Below, piece after piece: positions 47,801 to 58,000 of a stretch of DNA of 64,000 nucleotides (position 1 is its first letter; each line of letters starts with the position of its first letter). Under the pieces are notes generated by a model. It did no database searches and was not told where the DNA came from. It saw only the letters and a program-made list of their open reading frames with translations. This DNA comes from Eurosta solidaginis. Its lineage: Eukaryota > Arthropoda > Insecta > Diptera > Tephritidae. The stretch is from contig NC_090323.1 in NCBI RefSeq assembly GCF_040869045.1, positions 156,322,426 to 156,386,425 of the forward strand. The letters run 5' to 3'. A program made the translations under genes and the position numbers.

Positions 47801-48080
47801 TTTTTTTATATACATATATCAGTCATTTGATCTATTATTAGAGAGTAATAATGCTTCTTACAAAATGCAATTATGGATTTATAATTTTCTGGCCCTGTTA
47901 TTTGAGTTATTATTTTCCGTGCTTTAATTCTATTCATGCAAAATTTGTTCACAATGTTAGAATCAGTTATGCTATTTTTCTAAAATATATTTAAATGATC
48001 CATAATTGCAAATGGCAAATTGTGCCCGGCAACAAAACAACTGAACTATATATTTTCTTCGAAAAATTTAAAATTTGTTT
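44900..48080 (-). pseudogene. hAT transposase, decayed and split by a HINE
   Basis: Pieces on minus: SLIIDQMTDI near 47830 (the first catalytic region), LIPLTDSSTEDIFNAIIKSF and YVNGCVCHILNLAACDVFP (47745-47497), QWDALKYYLNLYVFENK and SPIYKVYFTFLSYVLNEINN (47385-47161), then 47168-46965. Beyond the HINE (45103-46758), the C-terminal LIKTKCRNRLQINNVSNL lies near 45000-44930. It matches the vertebrate/insect hAT group related to ZBED/SCAND3 proteins. Several stops and frameshifts. Confidence 0.85.
45103..46758 (-). mobile_element. HINE-like element, complete, 1.66 kb, minimal satellite
   Basis: Both ends are present (GAGTATAA at 45103, CAAGTAAGGAAGG at 46757 on minus), with 5' hairpin GTTCGGGTGTAGCCGAAC and 3' hairpin. 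Only about two satellite units remain (46390-46620). The GGAC tract is reduced to one unit by a deletion near 45235. The GGGCGTGG box at 45358 and ACCAAATTTCAT at 45289 are 69 bp apart. Confidence 0.95.
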
Positions 48081-48229
48081 GTACATTCAGAGCTGCTTTG
48101 CAAATAACTTGAAGTGTAGTGCTGTATTTTACAAAAATGTACCAAATATGTCAATGTAGTACCAACGTACTTTCGGGAAGCGAAATGTACCAAAAAAAAA
48201 GTACAAATGTACCACGATTATCATCACTG

Positions 48230-48281
48230 AGATGGATTAAAGATATTTTACTACACGTACAAGTACAACTGGGTATACAAA
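48230..48281 (+). mobile_element. HINE-like 3' end, continuation beyond the hAT
   Basis: After the second AGATGGAT, the sequence runs ACACGTACAAGTACAACTGGGTATAC, a subfamily 2 type 3' hairpin and end. It joins 41800-42321 once the hAT is removed. Confidence 0.75.
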
Positions 48282-48778
48282 TAAAAAAAGAAGTTTCTAC
48301 TCAAAGCTTGAAATTTCGCAATGAAAATGTGGATGCATGTGAGCTACGCGCATATCTGGTAAATTAAATTGAATTTCGTTGTAATGCATCACTCACGTTT
48401 GTTGTACCTTTTAACTGCTCCTCTACTTCTGCTTCCCCCCAGTCAGCCTTTTCCGCCGCCTTTGCATTAATTTTTTTACGCTTCTACAGCGATATGCTCG
48501 TTAAGCAGGTTCATGTTAATTTCATTTACATTATTTTTGAACAACATCAAGTATAAATGTTTGAGTGTGTATTTTATAGTTGTAATCTCAATTGCACACA
48601 CACATACACATATCAGTGCATATGTAGCCATATGTTCGTATACCGCTTGGTAAGACTGCTTGTCATTAATAGTTTGCAATCAATTGAAGCGGCTTAGCGT
48701 ATCACAGGTTACGTATACGTCACGTACGCCGACTGCAATTATATGTTTATGCTTAATTTTACACATATGTTTGTATTA
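48282..48778. other. Unassigned AT-rich sequence
   Basis: Nothing recognised except the left copy of the SINE target duplication, GTTTGTATTA (48769-48778). Confidence 0.45.
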
Positions 48779-49142
48779 AAAAAAAAAAAAATAAATGTAA
48801 GGCGCGATAACCTCCGAAGAGATCTAAGGCCGAGCTTCTCTTCCAATTTGCGCCGTGCTCCTCTTGATTTTCCCTACAAATTGGCCGGACGGGACCTACA
48901 TGTTTTATGCCGACTCCGAGCGGCATCTGCAAGGCAGATGAGTTTTCACTGAGAGCTTTTCATGGCCGAAATACACCCGGAGTGATTGCCAAACACTGCC
49001 GAGGGGCGACCCCGCTTAGAAAAATTGTCTTCTAATTGAAAAACCTTATTTATAAAAGTTTGATGTTGCTTTGCCCGGGGTGTGAACCCAGGGCATACGG
49101 TGTGGTAGGCGGAGCACGCTACCATCACACCACGGTGCCGCC
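48779..49142 (-). mobile_element. tRNA-derived SINE, full length (364 bp)
   Basis: On minus it starts GGCGGCACCGTGGTGTGATG, with box A around GTGTGATGGTAGCGTG and box B GGTTCACACCC about 45 bp on. The body carries AAAGCTCTCAGTGAAAACTC and AGAAGCTCGGCCTTAGATC, and it ends GCGCCTTACATTTA plus a T run. It is flanked by a perfect 10-bp duplication GTTTGTATTA (48769-48778, 49143-49152). Fragments are at 9137, 33675 and 62856. It needs a LINE partner; which one is not shown. Confidence 0.92.
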
Positions 49143-49152
49143 GTTTGTATTA

Positions 49153-49734
49153 CATACATATTAATCGTAACTATATGCTTTTGTATTTTTGTTTTTTGTT
49201 CATTCGCATTGTAAAAAGTTAATAATAACCATGTTGGTTGCCAAGGTTGCAATTGTGATTGTCATTGCCTTTGTAAATATCATAATCATCAAGTGACACT
49301 GAGGATTGTAAAAAAAATCAATGTCAATTAATGCGATTTAAATGTGTTCCATAAAAGTTGTTATGTAGCATGTTAAAAAGAGAAACTTTTTTTGTCGTTG
49401 CTCCAAAACTTTTTAATAAAATGTATTTACAATTAATAATAAATTTGTAAAACCTTTTTACTATAAAAAGCAACTTTCATAAAATGGATGTTTGAAATGC
49501 ATGAGCTTTTCTTTGAAATTTAAAAGATCAAGAAAGGTTATATAAGGAATATACCAAAAAAAAAAAAAAACAAAAAAAAATCGTACTGACTAAAAACAAT
49601 TGTTGGTGCTTGGGTTTAGAAATATTTAATAGTTATACATACACGGCGAGATAACCATAGACGCCCAAATCAGATTGGGATTCAACAAGCACGAAAGGCG
49701 CTGAACAACCGTGAGGCTGCAATGCGTCGTAGAT
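49153..49734. other. Unassigned AT-rich sequence with poly(A) tract
   Basis: A-rich run at 49556-49580; no gene or repeat recognised. Confidence 0.4.
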
Positions 49735-50145
49735 CATGTGCAGGTCTTCAGGCCGTAGACTAAAAAAGTAATTTGTATCATTAAAAATAGAGGATTGTAG
49801 GCTCATGATGAATATTCTGACCGAATATTGCTTTCTGGCGTAACATGCGTATAAAGTAGGCCTTGTCAGTGATAGCAAATGAAAGAAGTGCGGGTAGGAG
49901 GATAAAACGTTCGAGTACGTTTTGTGATATGCAAGGCTTAGACTCCAGCTATTACGAGTGACGAGGTATCAGATCTAGAAACAAAAAGTGGCATAGGTCC
50001 TAGAAAGCTTCTGGTATTTGGCAAATGAACGGACTTATTTTGTAACATAGGTCCTGGTTTCTAATAAGGCTTTTCAGTTTGATCATTGAAAAAACGTCTG
50101 GTAACACTATGTATTCATTTAGTCCATGTAATGTCCTCAAGGTAT
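49735..50145 (+). mobile_element. Degenerate LOA/I-like LINE 3' end
   Basis: Parallel to about 6345-6755 of the intact LINE: AGAGGATTGTAGGCTCATGA, AAGCTTCTGGTATTTGGCAA, TAACATAGGTCCTGGTTTCT, then 3' UTR TCAGTTTGATCATTGAA. A 5' and 3' truncated relic with stops. Confidence 0.8.
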
Positions 50146-50699
50146 TACATATACGCGATATTTAACTCTAACTATGCACAAATATTTTGTGCAAGAAAAT
50201 TGGTACAAAGTTGTACCAAGAAAACGTATAACAAGAAAATATATCCTTGGTCGAGTCTGTCTGTCAACACATTGTTATTGCAGGAGCGCAGCTTTGAACG
50301 CCACTACCGAGGAAAAATTCTTTGAAGAGATTAAAAGGGTTAAACCGGAAAAGCTGTCGCGTTGTCGGTCATGTTAAAATTGTTTCCAAATACATTTAAG
50401 GAGATCGGTGTTATTTTAAACGGCTTTCACAAATATGTTTAACTGTATATAAGGAGAGTTTGCACTAGGCGTATGCTCGTATCAATACGAGAGTTCTAAA
50501 ATGCTTCGGTACTGACAGAACTACATCATGTGAGTTCAGACTTAAAATGTAAGGTTGAGTGCATGCAAAAAATATATAGGCTACGTTCCGCCACTTTGCA
50601 GGGAAAATTAAAGGGAGCACGACTAAAATTGGAGAAGAGTCATCATCACTAACTTGCACTTAACCTATTAAGCAATGTTGGCCGTGTCGTAACAAGTCA
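50146..50699. other. Unassigned sequence
   Basis: No domain or repeat copy recognised. Confidence 0.4.
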
Positions 50700-52310
50700 C
50701 GTCAGCTTTCCCTGCTTTGCGATAGCTGACGGCAATTGGGAGCACCAAGAGATTTCAAATATTCTCATATCTGCCTCTACCAACTCAGTTGAAATATTCC
50801 CCTTCCTCTGCTTCTAAACTACGGAGTCGACTCAAATACTTTTTTGGCCGCAGCATTACATGACCTAGGCAGCGAAAACTTTGGGTTTTTATTCGCTGCA
50901 ATATCCTCTTGCCTACCTAAAGCTTATAAATCATCGCACACAGGACCTTAAACCTTCCAGAGAACTTTTATCTCTAACACTCAAAGGGCCACCTCTTTCC
51001 TCTCGACACCGTCCATGATTCGGAGCCATACATCAGAAGAGGTATAATGTGCGAATTTTAGATTTTTTTGTTCGTCGGGAAGTAGCAGTCCAAATTAGTA
51101 CTTGTTGGCAAGAGTTATTCTCCGTTTTATTTCTAAGCTGACATTGTTTTTGCTGTTAAAGCTGGCTCCCTTATAGACGAAATCCTTCACAGTCTCGAAA
51201 TTATATCCATCAACAGTGACGTGGCTGTAAGGCACGAATGCGCCGATTTTTTTTTTAGATGACAGAACGTCCTATCTCGTTTACCAAAAGACACACTTCT
51301 TTTGCTTTTTTATCTAATCCCGAAAATGTAGAACTCACAGCGCGTTTGCTCATGTCAATAATATTGGAGGAGAAACTTAGCCAAAATCTCCTCAGTGTAA
51401 GTCGCGTCAAGTATATGTATATATAATGCTATTGTCACTTCGTCATAATCGAGTGGCTGGACATTAATATCATCAAAATCGAATGCGGGCTCAAGTCCAT
51501 TTAGAAGCGCAGATAAGTGATCGTTCCATAATTTAAGTACAATCTGGACATCGGTTTACACCTTTCGCCTGTTGCCGAATTTTGTGATAAAATTTACTGG
51601 CATTATTCCTGGTGGCGAGCAGCTCGAACTCGCACACTCACGACTTTCTGCATCTGCTGTTTTTCTTTTAAAGGGGTCTCGCTTCCCTTTCAACTCGCGG
51701 TAGCCTTCGCGTCCTTTCTTCTGGCTGCAATTCGGCATTCTTCACCGTACAAGTTGTTTTTCCTCCATCGCTGGTAACCAATTTTTCCACGGTTGCATTG
51801 CGAGTTGATTTAGAGAAATGTGTCCACTGCCCCTGCACTCCATCAGGTTAACTTGTACTCCTAGAGAGTAGCTGTAAGAGTAGAGTTGTAAAATCATTGA
51901 CAGTCTGTTCCGATTGCAGCAAACATTCTTTGAGTTTTTTTTCTTGCTTCTTTCGAGCACTGGTGAATTAACTCAGCTTTTATCAGGAGACATTTATTGT
52001 GAAGGCTGAATTTTCTGAACGTGGGGCCAAAAATATCTTTTTGACCCATCCTGGTGTTAAAGTCGACAAGCTCGAATTTTCTATCATAGTGGTGCCAGCG
52101 CTCGTACGTGCGTTCTAAGCGTCCACATAATGTGTCTTTCGGCTCATCATATTTCTGCTCCGTCGGTGCATGGACGCAGATTAATGATATATTTAAGGGT
52201 AAGCTTTTATTGGGATACTGGTGAGACGTTCATCCACAGGCTTTAACGGCAGTATTTGGTAACAAAGTCTCTTTCACACCACGAGTCTAACACCAAAACT
52301 GGGTTTTTTT
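50700..52310 (-). pseudogene. RTE-like LINE relic (endonuclease and RT)
   Basis: On minus, around 52260-52000: ICVHAPTEQKYDEPKDT, then RLERTYERWHHYDRKFELVDFN, an endonuclease-like ...DFN motif. 51740-51550 gives a linker. 51200-50790 gives DIISRL... and MYGSESWTVSRGKR-like residues, the RT C-terminal region of RTE-type elements. Frames are broken many times. Family-level assignment is tentative. Confidence 0.55.
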
Positions 52311-52685
52311 TTATATATATATTGGTCCATCTAAAGACAGTTAAAAGCTGTCGCACGGCGATCAAACTTAAGATTTTTCTATGTAGGCTCAAAAATTAAA
52401 ACCAAATTTTTTGATCTATGATATATGAAATCGGTACTCATCGTTTATTTGATTTATTTCGACCACCCTAATGTATGCATATGCGCATAAAGATATATAT
52501 GTACATATTTTTAGCAAATGCTCACAGTTCTTAAGCTCTAACATCTTCTCTGCTTTTTCTTCTTATAAAGCTGCCTGCTTCCGTTTCAAATGGCGGTGGT
52601 TTCAGGCGTACGTCTTGTTGCGTTCGCTTTTTACTGAGCCCTTTAGGCAGCCTCTTTTCTTTCGGCAGCAACCCGGCATTTATTT
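52311..52685. other. Probable upstream part of the RTE-like relic, otherwise unassigned
   Basis: 52345-52400 (CTGTCGCACGGCGATCAAAC, CTATGTAGGCTCAAAAATT) reappears at 55990-56035, so it belongs to the same repeat. 52420-52685 shows nothing else. Confidence 0.4.
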
Positions 52686-55669
52686 TTATACTCAGTTGAG
52701 CAGAGCTCACAGAGTATATTAAGTTTGATTGGATAACGGTTGGTTGTACATATATAAAGGAATCGAGATAGATATAGACTTCCATATATCAAAATAATCA
52801 GGATCCAAAAAAAATTTGATTGAGCCATGTCCGTCCGTCCGTCCGTCCGTCCGTCCGTCCGTTAACACGATAACTTGAGTAAATTTTGAGGTATCTCGAT
52901 GAAATTTGGTATGTAGGTTCCTGAGCACTCATCTCAGATCGCTATTTAAAATGAACGATATCGGACTATAACCACGCCCACTTTTTCGATATCGAAAATT
53001 TCGAAAAACCGAAAAAATGCGATAATTCATTGCCAAAGGCGGTTAAAGCGATGAAACTTGGTAGATGGGTTAACGTTATGACGCAGAATAGAAAATTAGT
53101 AAGATTTTGGACAATGGGCGTGGCACCGCCCACTTTTACAAGAAGGTAATTTAAAAGTTTTGCAAGCTGTAATTTGGCAGTCGTTGAAGATATCATGATG
53201 AAATTTGGCAGGAACGTTACTACTATTACTATATATGTGCTAAATAAAAATTAGCAAAATTGGATGAAGAACACGCCCACTTTTTAAAAAAAAATTTTTT
53301 TTAATTCAAATTTTAACAAAAAATTTAATATCTTTACTGTATATAAGTAAATTAAGTCAAAATTCAACTCCAGTACATATCATGCAACAAAATACAAAAA
53401 TAAAAGAAAATTTCAAAATGGGCGTGGCTCCGCCCATTTTCATTTAGTGTGTCTAGAATACTTTTAATGCCATAAGTCGAACAAAAATTTACCAATCCTT
53501 TTGAAATTTGGTAGGAGCATAGATTCTATGACGTTAACTATTCTCTGTGAATATGGGCGAAATCGGTGGAAGCCACGCCCAGTTTTTATACACAGTCCAC
53601 CGTCTGTCCTTCAGCTCGGCCGTTAACACAATAACTTGAGCAAAAACCGATATATCTTTACTAAACTTAGCCCACGTACTTATCTGAACTCACTTTATCT
53701 TGGTATAAAAAATGGCCGAAATCCGACCATAACCACGCCCACTTTATCGATATCGAAAATTACGAAAAATTAAAAAAATGCCATAATTCTATACCAAATA
53801 CGAAAAAAGGGATGAAACATGGTAACTAGATTGGTTTATTGACGCAAAATATAACTTTGGAAAAAACTTTGTAAAATGGGTGTGACACCTACCATATTAA
53901 GTAGAAGAAAATGAACAAGTTCTACAAGGCGAAATCAACAGCCCTTGGAATCTTGGCAGGAATACTGTTAGTGTTATTGAATATATAAATAAATTAGCAG
54001 TACCCGACAGATGATTTTCTGGATCACCTGATCCACATTTGGTCGATATCGCGAGAACGCCTTCACATATACATCTAAGGGCCACTCGCTTTTAAAACCC
54101 TCATTAATACCTTTAATTTGACATCCATATCGTACAAACACATTCTAGAGTCAACCCTGGCCCACCCTAATGGCGATATCTCGAAAAGGCGTGCACCTAT
54201 AGACCTAATGCCCACTCCCTCTTAAAATGCTCAGTAACACCTTTCGTTTGATACCCATATCGTAAAAACATTCTAGAGTCACCCCTGGCCCACCCTAATG
54301 GCGATATCTCGAAAAGGCGTCCACCTATAGACCTAATTTCCACTCCCTCTTAAAATGCTCAGTAACACCTTTCCTTTGATACCCATATCGTACAAACATT
54401 CTAGAGTCACCCCTGGCCCACCCTAATGGCGATATCTCGAAAAGGCGTCCACCGATAGACCTAATGCTCACTCCCTCTTAAAATGCTCAGTAATACCTTT
54501 CGTTTGATACCCATATCGTACAAACATTCTAGAGTCACCCTTGGTCAACCTTTATGGCGATATCTCGAAAAGGCGTCCACCTATAGAACTGAGGATAACT
54601 CCCTTTTAAAATACTCATTACCACCTTTCATTTGATACCCATATCGTACAAACACATTCTAGAGTCACCCTGGCCCACCCTAATGGCGATATCTCGAAAA
54701 GGCGCCCACCTATGGACCTAGTGCCCACTCCCTCTTAAAATGCTCTGTAACACCTTTCGTTTGATACCCATATCGTACAAACACTCTAGAGTCACCCTTG
54801 GTCCACCTTTATGGCGATATCTCGAAAAGGCGTCCACCTATAGAACTAAGGATTACTCCCTTTTAAAATACTCATTACCACCTTTCATTTGATACCCATA
54901 TCGTACAAACACATTCCAGAGTCACCCCTGGCCCACCCTAATGGCGATATCTCGAAAAGGCGTCCACCTATGGACCTAATGCCCACTCCCTCTTAAAATG
55001 CTCAGTAACACCTTTCGTTTCCCATATCGTACAAACACATTCTAGAGTCACCCCTGGCCCACCCTAATGGCGACATTTCGAAAATGCGTCCACCTATAGA
55101 CCTAATGCCCACTCCCTCTTAAAACGCTCAGTAACACCTTTCATTTGATTCCCATATCGTACAACTAGAGACACCCCTGGTCCACCTTTATGGCAATATC
55201 TCGAAACGGCCTCCACCTAGGGAACTAAGGATCACTCCTTTTCAAAATACTCATTAACAGCTTTCATTTGATACCCATATCGTACAAACATATTCTAGAG
55301 TCACCCCTGGTCCACCTTTATGGGGATTTCTCGAAAAGGCGTTCACCTATAGAACTAAAGCCCATTCCCTTTTAAAATACTCATTATCACCTTTCATTTG
55401 ATACCCATATCGTACAAACACATTCTAGAGTCAGCCCTGGTCCACCTTTATGGCGATATCCCTAAATGGCGTCCATCCATAGAACTATGGCCTACTCTCT
55501 CTTAAAATACTCTTTAATACCTTCCATTTGATACACATGTCATACAACCACATTCCAGGGTTACCCTAGGTTCATTTTCCTGCATGGTGATTTTCCTTAT
55601 TTTGTCTCCATAGCTCTCAACTGAGTATGTAATGTTCGGTTACACCCGAACTTAGCCTTCCTTACTTGT
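52686..55669 (-). mobile_element. HINE-like element, complete, 3.0 kb
   Basis: GAGTATAA end at about 52687 and ACAAGTAAGGAAGG end at 55669 (minus). 5' hairpin GTTCGGGTGTAACCGAAC, satellite 55560-54060, seven-module body, eight GTCC repeats (52829-52860, plus orientation) and 3' hairpin. It sits between two similar RTE-like blocks (51730-51930 and 55680-55850). Confidence 0.95.
54060..55560 (-). repeat. 130-bp satellite array, about 11-12 units, two unit types
   Basis: Units with CCACCCTAATGGCGATATC (type also dominant in 29910-33123) alternate with units carrying CCACCTTTATGGCGATATC, for example at 54540, 54790 and 55170. The sharing of a unit type between two copies suggests common descent or exchange. 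Confidence 0.92.
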
Positions 55670-55671
55670 TC

Positions 55672-56050
55672 CAGTAACAGTTATTTTTCCTCGGTCGTCG
55701 GTAACCAATTTTTTCCACGGTGGCAGTACGAAGGGCTTTAGAGACATGCGAACACTGCTCCTGCACTCCATCTGGTTTACTTGTGCTCTCAGAGAGCGGT
55801 TGTTTGAGTCGTGTTTCGATATCATTGCGACTGCAGTGCTTCTATATATGTGACCCGGCTTATGACTCAAAAAAAAAGAAAACTACTAATAAACTGAAGA
55901 AATTCATTGTTTATCTTTAACAGCTGTTTCTCGCAATTTCGTTTTTGAGTCATAAGCCACCTTTTCATAGGCCGGATCACATATATTGGCTGTCGCGCCG
56001 CGGTCAAAGTTAAGATTTCTCTATGTAGACTCAAAAATTTAAACGGAATT
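55672..56050 (-). pseudogene. Second RTE-like LINE fragment
   Basis: 55680-55860 matches 51745-51930 in words (GGTAACCAATTTTTTCCACG, CACTGCTCCTGCACTCCATC). 55985-56040 matches 52345-52400. The intervening parts differ in length. Frame 55870-55652 has no intact domain. Confidence 0.5.
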
Positions 56051-56089
56051 GTTTTTGTTTTATCGGCCTATTGATAAATGAGTCAAACA

Positions 56090-56200
56090 AACCACCGCTG
56101 TATAGCTAAATGGTTAGCGCAGCGTGCCTAAAGGGTACTGATGATGAAGGCTTAGCACCCTTCGAAATGGATCTATCTGGGCAGCTATTGCAGGTTGTCT
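56090..56200 (+). other. tRNA-like box A sequence, possible second SINE type
   Basis: GTATAGCTAAATGGTTAGCG resembles a tRNA D-arm with box A, and CCCTTCGAAATGG 55 bp later is a weak box B. It does not fold into a complete tRNA cloverleaf by eye. Confidence 0.3.
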
Positions 56201-56270
56201 GAAAAATTTTCTACTTACTATTCCAAAAACAAAATACAATTTTTCGATTATAGAAAAATTAAAAAAAAAA

Positions 56271-56752
56271 ACAAGTAAGGAAGGCTAAGTTCGGGTGTAA
56301 TCGAACATTACATACTCAGTTGAGAGCTGTGGAGACAAAGTAAGGGAAAATTACCATTTAGCAAAATGAACCTAGGGTAACCCTGTAATGTGTTTGTATG
56401 ACATGGGTTTCAAATGGAAGGTATTAAAGAGTATTTTATCAAATTAAAGTTATTAATGAGGGTTTTAAAAGGGAGTGGCCCTTGGTAGTATATGTGAAGG
56501 CGTTTTCGAGATATCGACCAAAACGTGGACCAGGGTGGCCCAGAAAATCATCTGTCGGGTACCGCTAATTTATTTATTAAATATGTAATACCACGAAGAG
56601 TATTCCTGCCATGATTCCAAGGGCTTTTGTTTTCGCCCTGCAGAAATTTTTCATTTTCTTCTACTTAATATGGTGTCACACCCATTTTACAAAGTTTTTT
56701 CTAAAGTTATATTTTGCGTCAATAAACCAATCCAATTACCATGTTTAATCTC
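56271..56752 (+). mobile_element. HINE-like element, 5' part only, satellite almost lost
   Basis: ACAAGTAAGGAAGG at 56271, hairpin GTTCGGGTGTAATCGAAC, ATACTCAGTTGAGAGCT, one fused satellite unit, then the body start through ACCATGTTTAATC, where it breaks into the CGTATCAAGG satellite. Confidence 0.9.
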
Positions 56753-56754
56753 TT

Positions 56755-57420
56755 TTTAAAACGCTTTTATTAGCTTGGCCTGTATGTAACGGAATCTTTG
56801 AGCTTAATTTTCACCGGTTTCTAGAAGTCTGATTAATTTGAAACTTTGCATACGTATCAAGGACCGATGGCAATGCATTAATGTGGTGGCATGGTGACAT
56901 AAGGTCAACGGCCATAAGGTCAATTGGCCTTATTATCACTTTGAAAGCCATAAGTTTGATTACAACTTTGCACGCGTATCAAGGATCGATGACAATGCAT
57001 TAATGTGATGGTGCGGTGACATAAGGTCAACGGCCATAAGGTCAATAGGCCTTATTACCACTTTGAATGACCATGAGTTTGATTGAAACTTTGCACACGT
57101 ATCAAGGCTCGATGACAATGCATTAATGTGATGGTGCGGTGACATAAGGTCAATTTGCCTTATTACCACTTTGAATGGCCATAAGTTTGATTGAAACTTT
57201 GCACACGTATCAAAGCTCAATGAAAATGCAATAATGTGATGGTGGGGTGACATAAGGTTAACGGACATAAGGTCAATTGAACTTATGACCACCCCAAATG
57301 GCCATAGATTTGAAACCTTGCACACAATGCGAAGAACGCATAGTGGAGCCCTTTTTAACACGCTTTTGGCCTGTATCTATCTATGTATCTATGTATCCAT
57401 GTATGTATGTAACGGAATCT
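56755..57420. repeat. CACGTATCAAGG tandem repeat, about 5 units of ~110-125 bp
   Basis: AAACTTTGCACACGTATCAA-type words recur at about 56838, 56964, 57087 and 57193, each followed by GACAATGCATTAATGTGATG and GGTCAATNGGCCTTATTACC. It starts CGCTTTTATTAGCTTGG and ends in a (GTAT/CTAT)n run. Units at 8180-8640 are the same family. Confidence 0.88.
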
Positions 57421-57911
57421 GGAGTGGAGCCGAGAGCCCCGGTAATGCAGAGCTGCGAACTCCGTTGCAACTTTTGAAGCATTTTAAGATAGGTACTTTT
57501 AGCTAGTGCAGGCCACCAGACCAAGGCAGCATAAAGAAGAATTGAGCGCACACGCGTCTCCACTACCTTGAGGCGCGCTCCCGGATATACCACCCCTATC
57601 AGCGTGACGGCGGCCCTATAGAGGTTTACCGACCCAGCGTCGTCACAGGCAATAAGCTTCATATTGGCCTGGAACCACCCTGCATCGGCGTAAGATGGCG
57701 GTGGACCAGGGTTGTCTTTCTTAATCTTAACGGCCACCGTAGCGAGTGCGGCCTCGATCCACTTCCACTGTTGTTTCGGGATCCTGCCATCTTCGCTGCT
57801 CTCGTCTATAATGCCAATGATCTGCCGACCCTTGGCAATTTCGGCGAAAGACCGCGTCCAGCCCCCCTGCGTCTTGGCCCTTTTCGGTGCCGTGGGGTTG
57901 GATTCATCCAT
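57381..57911 (-). pseudogene. LINE ORF1-RT in-frame fusion made by an internal deletion
   Basis: From MDESNPTAPKR at 57911 the frame is open to 57381. The first ~115 residues are DUF4780-type ORF1 (RIPKQQWKWIEAALATV, DAGWFQANMKLIACDDAG, GARLKVVE). With no gap in frame it then becomes the RT thumb region (SILLYAALVWWPALAKSTYL, SSQLCITGALGSTP). In an intact element these are over 2 kb apart. The last residues (57420-57381) come from the adjacent satellite. It is a deletion derivative of a relative of the 1203-6795 LINE, not of that copy itself. Confidence 0.8.
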
Positions 57912-58000
57912 GGACCGCTGGCATTTCAAGGTTTCATCACTCTCGACTAAAACTTTTAAAATTACTTGAACTAAAAAATTAAAAATAAATAATAGTTTAA

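Larger units (their letters stand above)
42322..48229 (-). mobile_element. hAT transposon, 5.9 kb including two nested insertions
   Basis: Ends CAGGGATGATAA (42322) and, inverted, CAGTGATGATAA (48229). Target duplication AGATGGAT at 42314-42321 and 48230-48237, a perfect 8 bp. Nested inside are LINE copy 2 (42565-44652) and a HINE (45103-46758); removing both leaves about 2.2 kb, a normal size for a hAT. The transposase runs on minus and is decayed. Confidence 0.93.

Noticed and set aside
56090..56200. Functional tRNA gene
   Set aside because: Only a box A-like and a weak box B-like word; no cloverleaf or terminator run at the right distance.
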